Of a stretch of 13,602 bases of DNA, positions 1 through 6,067 are shown one piece after another. Under the pieces are notes generated by a model that searched no databases, had not been told where the DNA came from, and saw only the letters and a program-made list of their open reading frames with translations. The stretch covers positions 1 to 13,602 of the forward strand of contig DASYQJ010000018.1 in assembly GCA_036005605.1 (NCBI GenBank), given 5' to 3'. Every line of letters starts with the position of its first letter. Within the stretch, counting starts at the first letter, position 1. The stretch comes from JALZAA01 sp036005605 (GTDB lineage: Bacteria; Actinomycetota; Acidimicrobiia; IMCC26256; JACDBD01). The position numbers and the translations under genes were made by a program.

Positions 1-451
1 ACGTTCACCAAATGCGCAGGTCGGAGACTCGTGCTCTCGGAGGCGCATCGGGGACCCCGCTCCAAGTCCGTGGCCGATGGCACTCGTCACGAAGGCCGCC
101 ACGCGCCGAACACCAAATGGAGCGTCTTCGCGCGAGACCAGACACGTTCGACCCGAGAGCGCTCGCCTCGACCACCAACGAAAGGCACACCGACGTGCCG
201 ACATGTGCGGGCTGACCGTGGTTTCACGCGTCATTCCAGCGCGCCGTTCTGTGCTGCAGTCCTGAGCACCAATCGGCAGTTCGGTGCGGTCGCTCGAAGA
301 AAGCGACGCGGTTGTCGAACCGCAACTCTCCGAGCGTCTGCCTTAGGGATGGTGTTTGTCTCAGTGGCGCAGGCATGGGCATGTACCGTGTGGACGGACG
401 GTGCGATCGACTACTTCCGGCTCGTGTGCACGAGCGAGGAAGGGGGTAGGC
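1..451. other. Gene-poor stretch at left edge
   Basis: I see no convincing gene here. Open frames exist on both strands, but none has a ribosome-binding site or a recognisable motif, and third-codon-position GC is not sustained as it is in neighbouring genes. The only clear structure is a perfect 6-bp hairpin at 308-323 (GCGGTT, loop GTCG, AACCGC). It may hold the promoter of the membrane protein starting at 452, but I found no good -35/-10 pair. It could also be decayed coding sequence. Confidence 0.5.
308..323. repeat. Small perfect hairpin, 6-bp stem and 4-nt loop
   Basis: GCGGTT, GTCG, AACCGC form a perfect stem-loop in non-coding DNA. There is no T-tract on either side, so a classical terminator is not supported. 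It may be chance, or a remnant of a larger structure. Confidence 0.3.
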
Positions 452-943
452 ATGGCGACTGCGACAACAACGGTACGGGGTGTAGTGCCGGGCACGAAGC
501 TGCGGGTGGGGTCGCTGATCATGGCGATTGGCGGTGCGGGGTTCATCGGCTACGGGGTCCTCTTCTTCTTCCGTAACTTCGGCTCGTTCCTCGAGCTCGG
601 GATCGGTCGAGGGGAAGTGAACGTCAGCAAGGCGCAGATCAAGCACTTCAGCCCGTCGCTGTACGACTACATCAGTCATTTACACATCGCGTTGTCAGGA
701 TTCATCGCCGCGACGGGCTTGGCTGTGATCGCGCTGGCGTGGTTCGGCGTGCGCCGGGGGCAGTTCTGGGCGTGGGTGGCGGCGGTCGCGGTGCCGGTGT
801 TGGCGTTGGCCGTCGCGCTCCCGGCTCACTACCCCAACCACCTGGACACGCTCGGCCATCTCGGCCTCATCTACGCCGACACCCTGCTATTCGTGGTCGG
901 CGCTGTGGTGGCGTTCCTGGGGCTGCGCGAGACGTCGGTCTGA
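452..943 (+). CDS. Four-helix integral membrane protein of unknown function
   Basis: This encodes a 163-residue membrane protein with four hydrophobic segments, at about residues 21-40, 75-99, 105-126 and 138-157. A soluble loop of about 35 residues lies between the first two. It reads KAQIKHFSPSLYDYISHLH and carries polar and aromatic residues, so it may be the functional face. The frame is open further upstream, but the ATG at 452 is chosen because a purine-rich GAGGAAGGGGG lies just before it and the upstream extension is arginine-rich and looks non-coding. I recognise no family and find no cofactor motif. It stands alone, with gene-poor DNA on both sides. The call of a real membrane protein is fairly sure; no function is inferred. 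Confidence 0.8.
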   Translation: MATATTTVRGVVPGTKLRVGSLIMAIGGAGFIGYGVLFFFRNFGSFLELGIGRGEVNVSKAQIKHFSPSLYDYISHLHIALSGFIAATGLAVIALAWFGVRRGQFWAWVAAVAVPVLALAVALPAHYPNHLDTLGHLGLIYADTLLFVVGAVVAFLGLRETSV

Positions 944-1026
944 CCCGCTCGGCGAAACGTACTGACCCATCGGCCATTCAGAGCGTGTGCGAGCGCGCAT
1001 AATCGCGCTCCAATGAAGGCGCCTGA

Positions 1027-1314
1027 TTGCGCCATATCCGGCGTTCGGTGCTGCCGAGCACCACGAGCTCCTACGTGCCGATCGGGGCGCGCGTGGCCGC
1101 GCTCGCCTGGCGGGATTCGGTGCGCGCGTTCGGTGCGCAAATGTCGAGCGCGGATCGGCAGATCTGGCACGAGTACGCACGGGCTGATTCGTCCCCTTCA
1201 ACCACTCCGATCGCCGGCTATGGGCGCGGCCGAGGCGTCGGCGTCGATGTCGTCATGGCGCGGGTCTGCCATGAGAATTGTGGAACCAGAACCGTCGATC
1301 CGGCGCGACGGTAG
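1027..1314 (+). CDS. Possible small protein or coding remnant, 95 aa
   Basis: This frame opens with TTG at 1027, seven nt after an AAGG at 1016-1019, and ends at a TAG. Its central part, about residues 10-50, has the strong G/C third-position bias of real genes here and reads like globular protein, for example AALAWRDSVRAFGAQMSS and IWHEYARAD. The last third is glycine/arginine-rich and less protein-like. I do not recognise a family. It could be a genuine short gene with a TTG start, the remnant of a longer gene, or a chance open frame in GC-rich DNA. Confidence 0.28.
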   Translation: MRHIRRSVLPSTTSSYVPIGARVAALAWRDSVRAFGAQMSSADRQIWHEYARADSSPSTTPIAGYGRGRGVGVDVVMARVCHENCGTRTVDPARR

Positions 1315-1349
1315 GACCCGCCACGAACTCCCGCTGCGGGTCGGCGGGT
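1315..1349. terminator. Weak terminator-like dyad downstream of the YCII gene
   Basis: GACCCGC at 1315-1321 can pair with GCGGGTC at 1336-1342. Alternatively, ACCCGCC at 1316-1322 pairs with GGCGGGT at 1343-1349, so two mutually exclusive 7-bp stems are possible. It lies about 110 bp past the stop of the minus-strand methyltransferase-YCII operon. There is no T-tract. A transcription-ending role is inferred only from position. Confidence 0.2.
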
Positions 1350-1460
1350 GAGGAGTTTGCCAGAGAGTGGCCGCTGTGGCGGGGAGCGACCGAGTTCCGG
1401 TTGCTCGGGTCAGGTTGTTTGAGATGAGCCGTCCTGCGGCGGTCTCGCGAGGCGTTCGGT

Positions 1461-1787
1461 CTACGCGGCGTGTGCGGCGGCGAGCCGGTCGGCGCCGACG
1501 AAGAGGTTCCATGGCTCGACGCTGGTCGTGACGAGTCGTTGTGTTTGTGCCCAGGGGTCGGCCGCGAGGTGATCGTGGATGTCGGATTCGATCTTCGCGT
1601 TCATGACGAGCAGAGCACGAATGCGGTCTTGTTCGGTCCCGGCGAGCGGCCCGGCGAACAGCAGGATGCCGTCATCAGCGAGCGTGTTCATGAACGCGGC
1701 GTGCTCGTCCACGCCGGGCTGTTCGAAGGCGCCTTTCCCGTGTGTCCAGGCGGGTCCGGCGTCGCGGATGACGACGAAGTAGCTCAT
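1461..1787 (-). CDS. YCII-related domain protein
   Basis: This is a 108-residue protein of the YCII/YciI-like superfamily, small ferredoxin-fold dimers whose biochemical role is mostly unknown. It starts MSYFVVIRDAGPAW, then has the family signature around residues 27-50. That signature is a conserved acidic-histidine pair (DEH, His29) followed by FMNTLADDG and LLFAGPLAG. Length is normal for a single-domain member. A GAGGAGA ribosome-binding site just before the ATG overlaps the TGA of the upstream methyltransferase gene, which lies 12 nt away. The two are therefore almost certainly co-transcribed and probably translationally coupled. Known relatives of such proteins often sit beside PadR or sigma-factor genes, which fits the divergent PadR gene here. 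The family call is confident; substrate and role are unknown. Confidence 0.85.
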   Translation of the reverse strand: MSYFVVIRDAGPAWTHGKGAFEQPGVDEHAAFMNTLADDGILLFAGPLAGTEQDRIRALLVMNAKIESDIHDHLAADPWAQTQRLVTTSVEPWNLFVGADRLAAAHAA

Positions 1788-1799
1788 TGGTCTGTCTCC

Positions 1800-2639
1800 T
1801 CAGGGTCGGCGGGCGCGCGTGATCCAGGTGGCGGAGTCGTAGAGAACGCCGTGTCTCGTGTCGTGGGCGGAGAGGGTGCGTCGCAGGTTCTCGAGCGCGC
1901 GGGTGCGCTCTTGGTCGTCGAGGCCCTGGAGCATCCAACCCATGAGGCCGAGGACGAACCCGTAAGCGTCGTCGGCGTCATCGCCGAACCACATCGACTC
2001 CTCGTGTGCTTCCAACTCGATGTCGGCGAAGCCGGCTCCGGTGAGGATGTTCCTGACGCGATCGGAATCACTCAGGGCGAACGGTCCCGGTGCCGCAGGG
2101 GGCGGCAGCGGCAAGTCGCGTCCCGCGGCGAGCGCTCCTGAGAGTTCGCGGATCCAGTCGTTCGGACCGGGTCCCTGCCAGGTGAGCAGCACCAGCCGCC
2201 CGCCGGACCGCAGCGCTCGGGCGAGGTTGATGAAGCCGGCCACGGGATCGCCGAAGAACATGGCGCCAGTGCGACTGATGGCAACGTCGAACCTCTCCGA
2301 GTCGAAGGGATGCACCTGAGCATCCGCCTGTTCGAAGGCGACGTTCACGATCGCCTCGCGCGCGGCGGCCTCGCGCGCGTAGTCGATCATCCGGGCCGAC
2401 AGGTCCACACCGACCGCGAAGCCGCGGACCGCCGTTCGCGCCGCGTCGCGGGTCGTCTGCCCGGTGCCGCACCCGATGTCGAGCACCACTTCGGACTCGC
2501 CTATGCCGGCCGCCGCCGTGAAGGGACCGCGATAGGCGGCGACGGACCGGTCGAAGCGCTCCGCGTTGTCTGTCCAGTACGCGCCCTCGTCGCCGTCCCA
2601 TGCTTGGGCCTGGTCGAGATTGCTCGGATCCACGGTCAT
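1800..2639 (-). CDS. Class I SAM-dependent methyltransferase
   Basis: This encodes a 279-residue cytoplasmic methyltransferase with a Rossmann-type SAM fold. Motif I, VLDIGCGTG, is at residues 52-60. The acidic residue expected to bind the SAM ribose is in GVDLS (Asp79). A further segment, ADAQVHPFDSERFDVAISR (about 106-123), matches motifs II/III of the UbiE/small-molecule group. The C-terminal 100 residues, with AYGFVLGLMGWMLQGL, probably shape the acceptor site. The acceptor cannot be told from sequence. The frame could begin at a GTG at 2657, but the ATG at 2639 is preferred because a GGGGTGGAG lies about 12 nt upstream of it. The gene is first in an operon with the YCII gene and is divergent from the PadR gene. 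Control from the palindromes at 2671-2707 is therefore likely. Confidence 0.9.
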   Translation of the reverse strand: MTVDPSNLDQAQAWDGDEGAYWTDNAERFDRSVAAYRGPFTAAAGIGESEVVLDIGCGTGQTTRDAARTAVRGFAVGVDLSARMIDYAREAAAREAIVNVAFEQADAQVHPFDSERFDVAISRTGAMFFGDPVAGFINLARALRSGGRLVLLTWQGPGPNDWIRELSGALAAGRDLPLPPPAAPGPFALSDSDRVRNILTGAGFADIELEAHEESMWFGDDADDAYGFVLGLMGWMLQGLDDQERTRALENLRRTLSAHDTRHGVLYDSATWITRARRP

Positions 2640-2670
2640 GGCGGTCACGTGCTCCACCCCGTCGCCCGCT

Positions 2671-2707
2671 ATAGTCCTTCATGGACTATTTAGTCCTTGG
2701 GGGACTA
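2671..2707. promoter_or_regulatory. Tandem palindromic operator, likely PadR site
   Basis: Two palindromes stand in tandem between the divergent methyltransferase and PadR genes. The first is ATAGTCCTTCATGGACTAT at 2671-2689, with perfect 7-bp arms and a 5-nt spacer. The second is TAGTCC, TTGGG, GGACTA at 2691-2707, with 6-bp arms and a 5-nt spacer. The two centres are 19 bp apart, so both half-sites repeat every 19 bp. The second overlaps the GGGGGA that precedes the PadR ATG at 2709. Bound protein would therefore block the PadR start region and probably the methyltransferase promoter. PadR autoregulation from such sites is known for the family; binding here is inferred. Confidence 0.7.
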
Positions 2708-2708
2708 C

Positions 2709-3362
2709 ATGTCAAGACGTGCCGACGAGCTCAACACCACGTCCTTCGCCATGCTCGGCATGCTGGCGATCCGGCCCTGGTCGACCTACGAACTCGCGAA
2801 ACACGTCGACCGCAGCCTGGGGCCCCTCTGGCCCCGTGCGCGCAGCCACCTGTTCAACGAACCGAAGAAGCTCGCGGTCCACGGCCTGGCGACGGCATCG
2901 GAGGAGATGGTGGGCCGCCGCCCCCGAACCGTGTACACGATCACGCCCGCCGGCCGTCGAGCGTTGCGCCGATGGCTCGGCACGCCGGGCGAGGGGCCGG
3001 TGCTCGAGTTCGAGCAGCTTCTGAAGGTGTTCTTTGCCGACCATGGCACCAAGGCCGACGCTCTCCAGGCAGTCGACAACATCCGCGCCTGGGCCCAACA
3101 CCGCACCGAGGAGAACATTGCAGTAGCCCGCAGCTACCTGGCCGGCACCGGTCCCTTCCCGGAACGCGCCGCCGTGCTCTCCGTCGTCGGCCGCTTCCTC
3201 ACCGAATTCGCCGACATGGCCGCCACCTGGGCCGACTGGGCCGCCGACGTCATCGATTCATGGCCCGACGACCCGAGCCGCGCGCAACCCGACTGGGCCT
3301 TCATGAAGCAGCTCGCACGACGAGACGCCACCCCGCCGTCGTCGCAGCGAAATCGGTCGTAG
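2709..3362 (+). CDS. PadR family transcriptional regulator
   Basis: This is a 217-residue DNA-binding protein. The N-terminal winged helix-turn-helix covers roughly residues 10-90. It contains LGMLAIRPWSTYELAKHVDR (helices 1-2), PRARSHLFNEPKKLAVHGL (recognition helix region), and a wing ending RPRTVYTITPAGRRALRRWL, a hallmark of PadR. The C-terminal part, about 95-190, is alpha-helical and tryptophan-rich, as in the dimerising tail of longer PadR proteins. The ATG at 2709 is preferred over an in-frame TTG at 2697. It has a G-rich site just upstream and gives the usual family N-terminus. The gene is divergent from the methyltransferase-YCII operon and probably represses both itself and that operon through the tandem palindromes. 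The inducer is unknown. Confidence 0.9.
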   Translation: MSRRADELNTTSFAMLGMLAIRPWSTYELAKHVDRSLGPLWPRARSHLFNEPKKLAVHGLATASEEMVGRRPRTVYTITPAGRRALRRWLGTPGEGPVLEFEQLLKVFFADHGTKADALQAVDNIRAWAQHRTEENIAVARSYLAGTGPFPERAAVLSVVGRFLTEFADMAATWADWAADVIDSWPDDPSRAQPDWAFMKQLARRDATPPSSQRNRS

Positions 3363-3403
3363 GCGTCGACGCGAGTCGCGAACTCGACGAAGAAGATCTC
3401 CAC
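3350..3403 (-). pseudogene. Possible N-terminal remnant of a RibD/DHFR-like gene
   Basis: On the minus strand a GTG at 3403 opens the peptide MEIFFVEFATRVDAYDRF. Aligned without gaps to the first 15 residues of the intact reductase at 4092, it matches at M, V, F, T, D and Y, with conservative changes elsewhere. After this the frame loses any likeness and runs into the 3' end of the PadR gene. It may be the stub of a second, truncated reductase copy. Eighteen residues is short, so chance resemblance is possible. Confidence 0.3.
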
Positions 3404-3489
3404 ACCGCACGCCGAACCAGTTGCCGGTGAGTCCTGTGTCCGGCTCGGGTCGATCGCGACGCCGCGTCCGGAGCACTACTCACGATCGT

Positions 3490-4092
3490 TCACGCGCCCG
3501 CGTTCGTGCCAGGCGGGCCGTCGAGCACGCGCGGGGCGTATTCGAGGAGCTGAATGCGGCCGTCGAAGGTCCGACTGTTGAGCATGTCGAGCCCGACGTC
3601 GGGGTAGCCGTCGTAGATGCGCTCGCTTCCAGTGTTCCCGGTGATCACCGGGAAGACGACCACTCGGAACCGGTCGACGAGGCCGGCCTGGAGCAACGAA
3701 CGGCAGAGGCCGAGGCTGCCGATCGTCCGCATCGGGCTGGTGCCGTTCTGCTTCATCTCGCGCACGGCTTGGATCGCGTCCCCGCTCACCAGCTCCGTGT
3801 TGGCCCATGACAGGGGGGCCTGCAATGAGGAGGAGAACACAACCTTGGATGTGCTCGTGAGCTCGGACAGCGTGTCGGCTTCGTCGGCCGAGGCTCCCGC
3901 CGGCGGCTCGGTGGCGAAGCCGGACATAAGCCGGTAGGTCTTCGCACCCATCAGCAGTTTGTTGTCGCGCTCAGGCTGTTCATCGAGCCAACCGAGGTAC
4001 TCGGGGCCTTCGAGCCCCCACCACCCGGGCCAACCTTCTGCGGAGGCATAGCCGTCCAGCGACGTGACGAAGTCCACCAACAGTTCTTGCAT
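3490..4092 (-). CDS. RibD C-terminal/dihydrofolate reductase family protein
   Basis: This encodes a 200-residue reductase of the DHFR-like RibD-C family. Stand-alone members are NAD(P)H-dependent reductases of mostly unknown substrate and are common in actinobacteria. The N-terminus LLVDFVTSLDGYASAEG is the family start. LLMGAKTYRLMSGF (about 46-59) is the usual cofactor-proximal segment. TIGSLGLCRSLLQAGLVDRF and VVFPVITGNTGSERIYDG (about 122-160) match the C-terminal signature with the glycine-rich nucleotide-binding turn. Length is typical. The ATG is well set by AAGGAG a few nt upstream. The gene stands alone between the PadR gene and a stretch of decayed genes. The family call is confident; a role in folate or riboflavin synthesis itself is unlikely. 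Confidence 0.88.
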   Translation of the reverse strand: MQELLVDFVTSLDGYASAEGWPGWWGLEGPEYLGWLDEQPERDNKLLMGAKTYRLMSGFATEPPAGASADEADTLSELTSTSKVVFSSSLQAPLSWANTELVSGDAIQAVREMKQNGTSPMRTIGSLGLCRSLLQAGLVDRFRVVVFPVITGNTGSERIYDGYPDVGLDMLNSRTFDGRIQLLEYAPRVLDGPPGTNAGA

Positions 4093-4117
4093 CGTCGTCT
4101 CCTTCTATCGTTCGTGA

Positions 4118-4339
4118 CCGCCTTGCGGGTCACGTCGCGAAGTCTCCGAGCTGCAACCATGTCGACTCCGCGGGCGCGCAGAACTCATCCCCCGTCTCGC
4201 CAACCCACGAATCGTCCACGCCGGCTACGTGCAGCAAGTGGAGAAGGGCACCAGGAGGCTCGTCCGCGAACGCTTCCTCCTCCCCGAAAGCGCCCGTGAG
4301 CTCCTCGCATCGGCGCGAGATTCGAACGTCCTTCGATGA
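4118..4339 (+). pseudogene. Orphan C-terminal coding remnant, hydrolase-like
   Basis: In this frame the DNA is open from a TGA at 4115 to a TGA at 4337-4339, with no ATG, GTG or TTG near the 5' end. The last 50 residues read as real protein: ELIPRLANPRIVHAGYVQQV, then LVRERFLLPESARELLASAR and a short tail. Third positions are mostly G or C. From memory the pattern resembles the C-terminus of large alpha/beta-hydrolase-domain proteins (an AYV..V....LV...LLLPEDA.. tail). That link is tentative. The upstream body of the gene is missing, so this is best read as the stump left by a deletion. Confidence 0.5.
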
Positions 4340-4390
4340 CGATGGAGCCACGATCTCGGCTGGCGTAAGCCACCGCGCCGGGGACCGTCG

Positions 4391-4715
4391 TCAAAAGCGC
4401 CACCGCGTCGAGCTCGGCGCGTACCGCTCATCCGTACCGAAGCCGTAAACAGTCTGCGGCGTGATTGCATACGGCTGATTGGTCCGGCTGCGGGCGCCCC
4501 GTACGGAGCATCAAGACCACCGGCGGTGATCGTCACGGGCCACCCGTACTTCGCGCGATAGGCGCAGCGATCCGTTCGAGAAAGTTGCCGTCAGTTACGC
4601 CGGCGGCGGCGCCCTCGATGATGAAGTCGATACCGTCGGTCGACGTCGCGAATCCGTAGTTGTCGTTCGCGGCGAGATTCCGTGCTTTGGTGGCATTCGT
4701 TGGTGCAGTTCTCCG
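4391..4715 (-). pseudogene. Decayed PPOX-like (pyridoxamine 5'-phosphate oxidase family) gene
   Basis: Read on the minus strand, three consecutive frames join into one protein-like sequence. Frame A (to about 4560) gives KARNLAANDNYGFATSTDG, then FIIEGAAAGVTD and FLERIA. Frame B (about 4558 to 4485) gives AKYGWPVTITAGGLDAPYGA. Frame C (about 4485 to 4391) gives TNQPYAITPQTVYGFGTDER and ends SSTRWRF with a stop. This matches the second half of actinobacterial PPOX-fold flavin/F420 proteins, whose KxRNLxxN segment and TVYGFGTDERxxxxRWRF end are familiar. At least two single-base losses break it, near 4558-4566 and 4483-4487. The N-terminal half is absent: an in-frame stop lies at 4716-4718. It converges with the orphan fragment at 4118-4339. 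The pseudogene call is confident; cofactor preference is not known. Confidence 0.75.
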
Positions 4716-4788
4716 TCAGGCGAGGTTTTCGGTCACGCATTGGTGCCCCGGAGCGCACGTCGCGCATCGGTCAAGGCGGGCGGGAAAC

Positions 4789-5142
4789 TCACGGATCGTA
4801 GGCGAGCTCGACGACGTACCCGTCGGGGTCGGCGACCTTCACGCCGACGTAGTCGGCGCCGTCCTCCCACTCGAGCTCGGGAACACCGCGATTGCGGAGG
4901 CGCTCCCGGAAGTCGCGTGCTGCCGCGCCGTCGGGCAAGCTGCAGCCGAAGTGCACAGCGGCTGCCTTTTCACCCGACAGCGGTTCTCCCCGGATGAGAG
5001 CAAGCATGAACCCGTTGCGAAGATCGACTCGGACGCCCCACGGTTGCGGTTGTGCGGTCGCATCGAGGCCAAGTGTCTCGAGATAGAACCGGCGGGAGCG
5101 ATCGGGATCGCGCACCGTGAGCGCGAGGTGCGTGATCAGCAC
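4789..5142 (-). CDS. VOC superfamily (glyoxalase/bleomycin resistance-like) protein
   Basis: This is a 117-residue, single-domain protein made of the two beta-alpha-beta-beta-beta units of the VOC fold. It starts LITHLALTVRDPDRSRRFYL, typical of the first unit, and ends VKVADPDGYVVELAYDP, the standard end of the second. His5, His64 (AAVHFG) and Glu112 (VVELAY) lie where the family places metal ligands. The reaction could be isomerisation, dioxygenation or drug binding and cannot be told. The open frame extends to 5250, but a GTG at 5142 gives the canonical N-terminus, so I chose it. No clear ribosome-binding site is visible there, leaving the start uncertain. It is divergent from the duplicated-domain gene at 5366. 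Confidence 0.82.
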   Translation of the reverse strand: MLITHLALTVRDPDRSRRFYLETLGLDATAQPQPWGVRVDLRNGFMLALIRGEPLSGEKAAAVHFGCSLPDGAAARDFRERLRNRGVPELEWEDGADYVGVKVADPDGYVVELAYDP

Positions 5143-5256
5143 GAAGCAATCGTAGTGACGCTGGTTGGATCGAGGCGGGCGGGCGTTTCTATTCACCGCG
5201 ATGTGCCGCAATTCGGCCGATAGTGTCGGCGCGGGCGGCGCACCACCCATTGCGCC

Positions 5257-5297
5257 GGAACCGAACTACTGCGAGTCTCGCGAGTGGAGCCGGTTCC
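5257..5297. repeat. Inverted repeat GGAACCG/CGGTTCC in divergent promoter region
   Basis: GGAACCG at 5257-5263 and CGGTTCC at 5291-5297 are perfect inverted 7-mers 27 nt apart. They lie between the VOC gene (-) and the duplicated-domain gene (+). A direct repeat TCTTTTCGG (5299-5307 and 5327-5335) follows within 40 bp. This could be an operator region; no regulator is apparent next to it. Confidence 0.25.
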
Positions 5298-5365
5298 TTC
5301 TTTTCGGCACCCGGACGGGAGCCCCCTCTTTTCGGTTCTCTATGTCCGGGATATGGGAGGCAGTG

Positions 5366-6004
5366 ATGTTTTTGTTTACGCGCCGGCTGCAGATCGACGC
5401 CGGCCATAACCGCGAGGCGATGGAGTGGGCGCTCGGGCAGACCGAGAGGGTCAACAAGATCACCGGACTGCCCGTCTCGCTGTACATGCAGGTGTACTCG
5501 CCCGACGTCGGCGCGATCGGCTGGAGCACCTTCGTGCCCGATCTCGCCGCGCTCGAAGCAGCGGGTGACAAGTTGAACGCCGACGAAGCGTTCATGTCGG
5601 CGGTGGAAAAGGGCGCAGCGCTGACGGTCGGCGGCGCCGACGACAGCCTCTCGCAGGTCATCTACGGCGAGCCGGACCCGAACCGCCAGATCGAGTACGT
5701 CACCGCCGTGCGAACCGTCTGCGCGAACGGCAGCCTCGCTCGCGGGATGGAGCTCGGAGTCGAGATCGCCCAACGAGCCGAGAAGATCACCGGTACACCG
5801 ACGCTGTTCCTGGCCGACGTGACCGGGACCTACGGCGGGGTCGGTTGGGTGAGCGGGCACGCGAACGTACAAGCCGTGGAAGCGGCCCAACAGGCGCTCG
5901 CAGCTGACCCGAGCTGGGCCACGTACCTCGACAAGGAAGTTCGAGGCACGTACGTGGACGAGCCGTCGCTCACCACTCAGCTCATCTACCGTCGACTCGT
6001 CTAA
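5366..6004 (+). CDS. Tandem-duplicated alpha/beta domain protein of unknown function
   Basis: This encodes a 212-residue cytoplasmic protein made of two related halves about 109 residues apart. KITGLPVSLY (31-40) corresponds to KITGTPTLFL (140-149). GAIGWSTFVPDLAALEAAGD (from 49) corresponds to GGVGWVSGHANVQAVEAAQQ (from 157). LSQVIY (95-100) corresponds to TTQLIY (203-208). Each half resembles a small ferredoxin-like (dimeric alpha-beta barrel, NIPSNAP-like) unit, so the protein may form by itself what others form as a dimer. The frame is open to 5165, but the ATG at 5366 has a strong GGGAGG five nt upstream, which sets the start. There is no signal peptide or catalytic motif. It ends just before a perfect inverted repeat. 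It is a real gene; the fold is inferred and the function unknown. Confidence 0.82.
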   Translation: MFLFTRRLQIDAGHNREAMEWALGQTERVNKITGLPVSLYMQVYSPDVGAIGWSTFVPDLAALEAAGDKLNADEAFMSAVEKGAALTVGGADDSLSQVIYGEPDPNRQIEYVTAVRTVCANGSLARGMELGVEIAQRAEKITGTPTLFLADVTGTYGGVGWVSGHANVQAVEAAQQALAADPSWATYLDKEVRGTYVDEPSLTTQLIYRRLV

Positions 6005-6013
6005 CGGCGACGC

Positions 6014-6060
6014 CGGATGCGTCCCTGGTGCGCCGTCAGTGCGCGCCAGGGACGCATCCG
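6014..6060. terminator. Strong bidirectional hairpin between convergent genes
   Basis: CGGATGCGTCCCTGG (6014-6028) is the exact reverse complement of 6046-6060, a perfect 15-bp stem. Inside it, after one T/G pair, GCGC pairs with GCGC around a 7-nt loop, so RNA from either strand could form about 20 pairs. It sits exactly between the ends of the plus-strand gene (6004) and the minus-strand STAS gene (6068). There is no T-tract on either side. A transcription-blocking role is inferred from symmetry and position. Confidence 0.65.
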
Positions 6061-6067
6061 CATGCTC

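Larger units (their letters stand above)
944..1460. other. Gene-poor region with one weak ORF and a dyad
   Basis: No confident gene lies between the membrane protein and the end of the YCII gene. It contains the low-confidence small ORF at 1027-1314 and a GC-rich dyad at 1315-1349, both listed separately. The rest (1350-1460) shows nothing I can name. Confidence 0.5.

Noticed and set aside
354..379. GTTT followed by GGGCAT upstream of the membrane protein, resembling a SigF promoter
   Set aside because: The spacer is 19 nt and the -10 is off-consensus, so it does not meet the pattern seen at 7492-7518.
1470..2141. A 223-codon plus-strand frame over the YCII/methyltransferase genes
   Set aside because: It is antisense to two recognisable genes, shows no motif, and reflects the high GC third-position bias of the real strand.
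4311..4340. GAGATTCGAACG, resembling a tRNA T-loop on the minus strand
   Set aside because: The flanking 5-nt arms do not pair and no acceptor or anticodon stem can be drawn; it lies in the protein-coding remnant.
4660..5223. A 187-codon plus-strand frame over the VOC gene
   Set aside because: Antisense to the VOC protein, which has intact family motifs.
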